Positions 1-64,000 of a DNA stretch of 64,000 nt are shown in pieces. Numbering within the stretch: the stretch's first letter is position 1; each line of letters begins with the position of its first letter. Made by a program: the position numbers and the translations under genes. The notes under the pieces are model-generated. The model made no database searches and was not told the origin of the DNA. It was given only the letters and a program-made list of their open reading frames with translations. The stretch comes from Siphonodentalium dalli (taxonomy: Eukaryota > Mollusca > Scaphopoda > Gadilida > Siphonodentaliidae): the NCBI GenBank assembly GCA_032622095.1, contig CP136061.1, forward strand, positions 65,909,127-65,973,126. Reading direction: 5' to 3'.

Positions 1-75
1 GCAAATCATAATACACCATTCCGATGTACACTTTTTAACTGACTGGGAGAATCCATTTAGTATAGAAAGGGTTAA
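1..75. mobile_element. TTAA-flanked MITE family A, right end, cut by window edge
   Basis: Ends in the family terminal repeat atttagtatagaaagggttaa (55-75), preceded by the conserved gggagaatcc subterminal block. Same end as the copies at 2528, 10936 and 31865. Confidence 0.75.
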
Positions 76-122
76 GGAGTCAACATATTTAAATTATAGC
101 ATTGACCCAGCATTCAACTTAC

Positions 123-57694
<57,572 letters not shown>

Positions 57695-57750
57695 CTGTTG
57701 AAAGGGAAATGAAAGTGTTATTGACATACTAGCTCAACTTGGGGAGGAGC

Positions 57751-57942
57751 TACAGTAATGCCCTAAGTAATCGACTCCTTAACCACAGCAGAATTATGGG
57801 TAACTTTTCAGGATTCATTCGGAAATACGGCTTGTTACCATTCTCAGTGAGAGCTTTCCGATGATTGGCAACAGCCATATTTCCGACTAAATCCTGAAAA
57901 AATACCCATAATTCTGCTGTTGATTACTTAGGGAATTACTGT
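57751..57942. mobile_element. MITE, about 190 bp, long inverted ends
   Basis: tacagtaatgccctaagtaa and gcagaattatgggtaa face attctgctgttgattactta and gggaattactgt. Just left of it, tagctcaacttgggg (57728-57742) resembles the end of the 17.4-kb family. Confidence 0.75.
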
Positions 57943-58009
57943 CATTTTTTGCTGAGCAATGAATAGAATGATAAAGAAGAAGGAAAGTCAAAAAGTTACA
58001 GTAAAGGGC

Positions 58010-58420
58010 TTGCATTGTGTAGATGAAATTATTTTCATTTCAAACATTTCACCAATAAATGTGAGCTGCAGGGTGTGCCGATGGATTCAAATTTGAAATC
58101 CAAGATGGCTGCTAGCAGGCCATGTTGTTTAACAAATTTTGGAAATAATCGATGGCTCCTATCTGGAGGTCACCCTGAAGATCCATATTAAGTTTGGTGA
58201 TGACCAGATGAGGGATGTTGCCTATAGGGTGTGACGAAGGATTTAGTCATGCAACTAGCAAAATCCAAGATGGCCGCTGTTGGCAGCTATGTTTTTCAAC
58301 AAATTTCAGAAATAATCAATGGCTCCATCTAGAGGTCACTCTAAAGATCACATGAAGATGATGATCGGATGAGGAATGTGGCCTATAGGGTGTGCCAAAG
58401 GATTTAGTTAGTATATAAAA
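58010..58420 (+). repeat. divergent units of the ccaagatggctgc repeat
   Basis: tccaagatggctgctag, caaggatttagt-like and ggtcaccctgaagatccat; related to 43.1-43.8 kb. Confidence 0.7.
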
Positions 58421-58499
58421 ATTTCCTAAGTTACTCTTGAGTAACTGATCAAATTGACCTCTCAGTAAAATTCAAAATACTGACTCCGAGAGCCCTGTG

Positions 58500-58841
58500 T
58501 TATTAATGCTGAAGGGGTCACTCTCACCAAAAAAAGTGCTGATGGGTACACAGGGTTTGAAAATGTGCTGAAGGGTACACAGGGTTTATGATTGCCACTA
58601 ACATCGTTACTTAAACTGTGTTTCTGAAAGTCTGGTGCCCATTAGCAGTTTGTTTTCAGTTCATTTTAATGTTCATTGGAACGTAAACAATTATTCTCTA
58701 ACAGAAATCATGGCAGATACGAAAACTAAACGTCATTTAGAACGACATTTCAAACCCTGTGTACCCTTCAGCAAATTTTCAAATCTTGTGTACCCGTCAG
58801 CACTTTTTTTGGTGAGAGTGACCCCTTCAGCGTTATTAATA
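58500..58841. mobile_element. foldback MITE, about 342 bp, about 85-bp arms
   Basis: tgaaggggtcactctcacca ... tggtgagagtgaccccttca, with aagggtacacagggttt repeated inside both arms. Confidence 0.85.
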
Positions 58842-58929
58842 TTAGCCGCTAACAATGTAATTTAAAGCCTATCTGTATCTGTCCCAATGACTAGTTTGGC
58901 TTTTATGGGACGGTGGAGAGAGCGCACTA

Positions 58930-60291
58930 TTTTTCTCTCCTAGTGAGTGCCGCTTTGCATGTTTCAAAATCTGTGGTGTTGACCATGTAGTCGTCAAGTT
59001 TATTCCAGTCTAGGATGGTGCGCTGGAAGAATGAATATTTGAACTGATCTGAGTTTGTCTGGATTGGTTGGAATGATTGTTAGTCTCAGAACGTTCTACG
59101 ATGTTAGTATAAACACAGTCCTCAAATTTCTTTACTTTGATGTTCCTTTTCAATCGATATTTTGTTTGTTTCAGGTAGTTACCGGGTGATATTGAGGGGG
59201 GGCCAAACCATGAACCACTCTGTATAATAGGGCCAGGCGTTTGTTTTTGCGACAATCTTCTGGTGGTGGAGTTCGTGTTTTTCGAGCATGCTGGTGACGC
59301 AGCCCTTATCTCTTGACATGTAGTCTCTGGTGATGAACCATGCTGATTTTCTTTGTACCTTTTCCAGTAATGATGAATATTTGGCTGTGTATGGGTCCCA
59401 GATTGTTGAGGAGTACTCCGTAATTGATTTCACAAGAGCAATATATGCTGTTTTCCTGCATTTTTCTTGGCATTATTGAAGGTTCCTCCTCCGAGAGTGG
59501 AGTTTGCTTTCTTGGTGATGTTGGTTAATATGTGAACATCCCATTTAAGGTCATTTGACAGTTGGACGCCAAGATAAGAATTGGGTTGTACTTCCACGAG
59601 GATTTAGCCACCCATGGTGTAGAATTGCTGGGTCTTCTGTTGGATGTTCATTATGTAACATTTGCTCGTGTTGAACTGAATCCCCCACTTCTTCACCCAT
59701 TCTTCCAGGCTATTCAAGTCGCTCTGTAGCTTGTTGTGGACTTCATATTTGTCGATTGGCCGGTAGAATAGGCAGTCATCGGCGAAAAATCGGACTTGCA
59801 AATTCACTGTGCTGGGAAGGTTGTTTATGTGGCACAGAAAAAGCAAGGGTCCTAATAATGTGCTTTTGGGTACTCATGACTGCACATCAACTTCTCTCGA
59901 GAAATCCCCTTCTGGAATGACTCTCATGGATCATCAGGTTAAGAATGATGTTAGCCATTTGTAACATAATTTGTCTGTCAATGCCATAAGTTGTCAGTTT
60001 ATGGAGAAGCTTGTTGTTGGGCACCGTGGCATATGCCTTTGAAAAGTCCAGTGTGGCTACTTCAACTTGCTTTCTGTGGAGTGTGACTGCAAGTTGAGTC
60101 TCGCATGATAATTCTGATCTGAAGCCATGGTTTAGTGATGTTATTTCATTGTAGCTTCCTGTCGAGCATGTGCCATATGACTTCATATGCTGTGTCAATA
60201 ATGTGAAGCACACCCTGCATGAATTAGTACAGTCGCGATCAGAACTATCTTCAATAACAACCAATGTGAGGGCCCTGAGGGGGCATTGCAT
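58930..60291 (-). pseudogene. degraded non-LTR retrotransposon reverse transcriptase
   Basis: Several frames are needed. In order: HGFRSELSCETQLAVTLH, LDFSKAYATVPNNKLLHKL and YGI (fingers/palm), then VRFFADDCLFYR with the FADD catalytic motif at about 59780, then LNSLEEWVKKWGIQFNTSKC, SSTIWDPYTAKYSSLLEKVQ, and a C-terminal FFQRTILDWNKL close to 58995-59030. These are the standard blocks of Jockey/CR1-type LINE ORF2. Frameshifts and stops, plus absence of the endonuclease half, mark it as dead. Same orientation as USP47. Confidence 0.88.
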
Positions 60292-61890
60292 AATATCCGA
60301 AATGAGGGCTTTAGTGAAATATATTTATAATTATAAACATTAAACACAAATTTTAAAGGAATATACTTTGAAGACTCCAAAAAACATTTAAAGGAACATA
60401 CGGTATAGTTAAAGCATGTCAAGACTGTCAGCCTGTGATGACGCCCTGCAAAACTCCTGTACTGTCACTATGGCTCAGTATACTCCAATCTATATTTGAC
60501 AGCAATTATTATCCATCAATCTAAATGTAGTTAACAATCACCACCATTCCATACATTGTCGCAAATTGCAAGTATTCAATCACAAGTCAAAGACTTTTAC
60601 ACCGGGTGGCACATGCACGTGTCTCATGCATGTACATTACTCGGTAGTAACCGCTCTGAGTCGGCACGTTTAATCTCTTTGTCAAAACAACTACCGGCAT
60701 ACATCAAAGGCAGCGCACAGCTGACGTCGGCAGAAATACTTCCGCGACGGTGTGAATATATTTCTTTGATGTATTTGATTTGAAAGTATACCGGGATAGG
60801 GAGTGTAATGAGTGCCTCAGGTTATCGGAAATCAGTCCAATGGGCTTTTTCATTATCGGAACATCACTAAACGGTGATGTGGTAATAGAAAACAGAGCCA
60901 AAGCAGTTACGTAATGGTTTTAAGAAAGCTGATGGCAACTTCAATAAATCAAGTGATGATAATGAAGACTCTATTACCATTGTTAAAGTAAAGCCACCCT
61001 ATTCCCAAATGGGCCTGAGAGAAATATATTCCTGCCAGTGGTGGTCATGAATTGTTGGTTGAATGTTTGGACAATAATAAGTACATGTCCACACCAACAC
61101 AATTAATCCCCACATTCTCTTTTCTTTTTCTAAATTCGACGCAGTCAAGAAATTATTAGGGTTAATTTAGTTTTTTCATTGAGAGCCATAGTGTGATAGC
61201 AAGAGTACCTTGATTGATCAGGATGAATCAATTCCATTTTGGTCTGGGAACTCTGAGATCTTATATCTTATAGATAGGTTTCACTGAGGACTTGATGACT
61301 TGACTGAGATACAAGACGTCAGTACGTTGTTAAGTGGACCCTTTTCGCTTGAGGTCTTGCCACTCTTAAAGGGGCTTATACACTATCCTCTATGTACCTG
61401 GACCACCTATGAGGATATCTGAACTTAAACCTAAATTATAGTAGATCTTGTGCGAAAATACAAAGTGAAATGTATTTTGCGACAATCGCCAAGTACTGCT
61501 GACAATTTTTTGTAACCTGACAGCAACGTAACAAGCTCAACTCCCAAGAGATGTATTCTAGTGATGTCGCCACCATGTCGGTTCAAGTATGCACTTTCCT
61601 TGGGTGATACTATTTTGTTATTTAAAAGGTCAAACATGGTATAATATTCACCTAAGATTGCCATATACACTATACTTGGACATTATTACAAATTAGTTAT
61701 TAATTTTAGGCTTGTTCTCGGTAAATAGTATCCCTGCTTTCGTTCATCTCTATACTTTTATACACATGATAAATTGATATGTCTTAATTGTGTGTCCTGT
61801 GGTATGGTAGCAGGGGGAATCTGGGCTGGGGGAATGGGACCCTAAAAATTAAAATCAACCAGGTCTGGCAAATGTGAGAGTACAGCTACA
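60292..61890. other. upstream region, mostly unrecognised
   Basis: Holds the weak promoter candidate. The small minus ORFs at 60704-60901 and 61431-61670 have no known motif and no phase-0 donor. Confidence 0.35.
60690..60780 (-). promoter_or_regulatory. candidate USP47 promoter (weak)
   Basis: A small CpG-containing island in AT-rich sequence, with a CRE-like ctgacgtcgg (60721-60730) and an ETS-like acttccgc (60738-60745). It lies about 3 kb upstream of the first placed exon. No start codon or first exon with the required phase-0 donor was found, so this is only a candidate. Confidence 0.15.
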
Positions 61891-61897
61891 ATGGTTG

Positions 61898-63985
61898 TAT
61901 TCAGCTAACCTACATGTAGCTGAATCCAGCTATATATTCTACTCTCGAACCAGCTGTTTTTCGATAATAAACTAGAAGCGCTAATGTGCACATTAAATTA
62001 GGTCATCATATTATCCGGTCACATTCAACCAAATCAAAAATGTCACTTGTTTTGTGACAAAGTGTTGCAATTTATAGACACAGTGATTTTGATTTTGTGT
62101 GAAAACTTACTATGATGGGAGGTAAACGTAAATATCATGAGGACTATTTTCTGTAAAAAAGTGAACTAAATCACTTGTAAACCAAAGATATATGCCATCA
62201 GTGACACTCCTGTATTTCGTCCTGCTAATAAAACATAAATGAGCATTAGAACGGTGTACATAACCTCAAGCATTTGAACTCACACACCACTAACAGCTTG
62301 TGAGCGATACCGATAACTATTCCTAACGATATTATACAAATAGTGTGCGGTAAGCCAAAGTGGTGAGTTGTGCTCACTCGGTTTATCTCAAGCTAGAGAT
62401 CATGTCACCCTTTACAACTATTTAATAATTTTAGAGCACCAGTCAAATTTCCGGAACTGATAAAGACATTGCATCTTCGGCATTGAATATTGTATTAAAT
62501 ATAGTTTTCAAGGTATTCCGCAATCGTAAGAGAGTTATTAAACCGTTATGATCGACATCGATCGCCGTAGTGAGTTTTCACACATAAATGACATAATCGA
62601 CATCGCCGTGTCCTTAAAACACAACACTTGGTCACAAAACAAGTGACAGTTTTGATTTGTTTGAAAGTGATTGGAGAATTGTAGGGGTGTAACGATACAG
62701 GGTATGGGGTGTATCGATGTTTATCGCGATACAGAGATTTATTTACCTAAAATTATAGTGATATTGCAGTCTTCGTACGGACTGTATATACACTGATATA
62801 TAGCGATAACGACGGGTGGGTATGTGCTTGCATGGCTATAGGTAGGCCTACATGAACTTGCTAAAATATGTGTACTAGATGTTCGTCTAAAATGTTTGTT
62901 GTGTTGCAACTTGTATTGTCTAAGAAAAAAAACAACTAATTAAAACCTCGTCGATGTATCGACTATCAGTGATATCCTATCGGCCCGGAAGCATAAAGAT
63001 GCCAACATTGAGCCCATTGTTGCACTGCGTTATCTGAACAAAATTAATTAGAGTGCAAACACTACCTGTTGACCAATGAGGAACGTCCTCTCCGAAAATC
63101 TCTCAGTCAATGTCACGAGATTGACAGTTAAATGGGAGGGGCTTTATATTAATAACTCATGTCAAGTTGTCAACTTTATAACGGGAATTGGGGGGATTCA
63201 TTGTCTGTTGACAAGTTTATTCCGGGAAGTTTAACAATTGCTCAGCAACCCACACGAGCCAGTGCACAGAGTGCAGTGTCCAGTGTTGACGTGGCATGGG
63301 GAAAGACATACATGTACATGTATATTGATATGATATAGGTTGAGACTACAGCAGCTGAATCACTCTGGTTAACAGTGAAATAAAATTGCAGCAATAGCAT
63401 TAAGACAGGCATCAAAGGTTTGCCGCCGGTTGTAAAAGTAGGTCACTTGCTGCATGACGTGTACTATTGAAATAGGTCATTAAAATTGAGGTCACTCAGG
63501 TCAAGTCTGTGCTTTGATCAGTGGACCACTAGCAACTGATCTATTAATACAATGTGTTTCAAGAAGATGGCATCGTATTGTCCACACATGCAAATTGATA
63601 CAATGCGGTCTGTTGGCCTCACGGTTACTCTGTGATAAATAGGGAATGCTTATCACTTTTATTGCTTATTGTGGGGGGATTACCTTAATTTTGTGTTAGA
63701 TACTGATTCAACATTGACCTTTCTCATTCGTGACGACCGCTGCTTACTTGCCTGGATAGGTAATAACAACATGCAATTTATGTATCGAGATACGTATCGT
63801 TTGAACGCCCGTATCGATGACCGTATCGTCAGTGCTGTATCGTGGTCGCATCGATACATTGATGTATCGTTACACCCCTAGAGAATTGTGTAACCTAGTT
63901 TAGAATTAGATGCGCAAATTAGTGTTTCTAGTTAATTATCGAAAAGCAGCTGGTTTGAGAGTAGAATATAGGTTAACTGAATATA
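61898..63985. mobile_element. foldback element interrupted by an hAT insertion
   Basis: Left arm 61898-62075 (tattcagctaacc, tctactctcgaaccagctg, aatcaaaaatgtcacttg). The right arm is its inverse, split into 62620-62681 and 63889-63985. The right end may run past the window. Confidence 0.75.
62682..63880. mobile_element. hAT-like element, 1,199 bp, perfect 8-bp TSD
   Basis: Termini taggggtgtaacgatac / gtatcgttacacccct a, flanked by gagaattg at 62674-62681 and 63881-63888. Interior rich in tatcg words. No transposase ORF, so non-autonomous. Confidence 0.9.
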
Positions 63986-64000
63986 GCTATTGCAGGGATT

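Noticed and set aside
60704-60901. 65-codon minus ORF as USP47 first exon
   Set aside because: The only nearby donor (cg|gtatac) would leave phase 2, while the first placed exon needs phase 0; it has no similarity to the USP47 N-terminus.

Overview
The window is eukaryotic, AT-rich and repeat-dense, and reads like an invertebrate genome, most likely a lophotrochozoan and plausibly a bivalve or other mollusc. The reasons are short exons in long introns with GT-AG (one GC-AG) borders, tandem-repeat mobile elements that resemble bivalve 'pearl'/Helentron-type elements, a DIRS-like gag ORF and many TTAA-flanked MITEs. The species call is an inference; nothing here fixes it.

One protein-coding gene is well supported. 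It lies on the minus strand and fills the window from about 57.7 kb down to the left edge: the orthologue of ubiquitin-specific protease 47 (USP47). I can place 25 consecutive coding exons (57694 down to 123). Their splice phases agree at every junction and they join into 1,067 codons with no stop or frameshift. The exons carry the N-terminal USP47 block, the USP catalytic domain (Cys157, His479, Asn496/Asp497 in my numbering from the first placed residue), two CxxC zinc pairs, the ubiquitin-like repeats and the Ser/Asp-rich linker. The C-terminal part (roughly 240 residues by comparison with human USP47) lies beyond the left edge. The initiator exon was not found; it lies in 57.7-64 kb or beyond.

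Everything else is intronic or upstream, and mostly mobile or repetitive. 0-15.8 kb: short 3'-half exons with many TTAA-flanked (piggyBac-like) MITEs, hAT MITEs with 8-bp target duplications, a tRNA-derived SINE and tandem-repeat elements. 15.8-31.5 kb: a single 15.7-kb intron holding a 3.4-kb tandem-repeat element (17.4-20.8 kb), a large foldback-like structure with a 27-bp minisatellite in its loop (24.5-30.1 kb), and nearly identical inverted repeats close to both intron ends. 31.5-44 kb: the densest catalytic-domain exons, a TIR element, a long poly-G run and a GC-rich DIRS-like gag insertion (about 39.9-41.9 kb). 44-57.7 kb: the 5' exons, a TIR element (46.2-47.5 kb), a 41-bp minisatellite (52.1-53.4 kb), a nested TTAA palindrome (54.5-54.9 kb) and a triple-hairpin foldback (56.46-56.81 kb). 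57.7-64 kb: MITEs, a dead LINE reverse transcriptase (58.9-60.3 kb) and an hAT element inserted in the arm of an older foldback (61.9-64 kb).

I saw no tRNA, rRNA, CRISPR array, operon or second host gene. The most unusual signals are structural: inverted repeats that could bridge the giant intron, modular stacked hairpins, and one hairpin core shared by elements with different ends.
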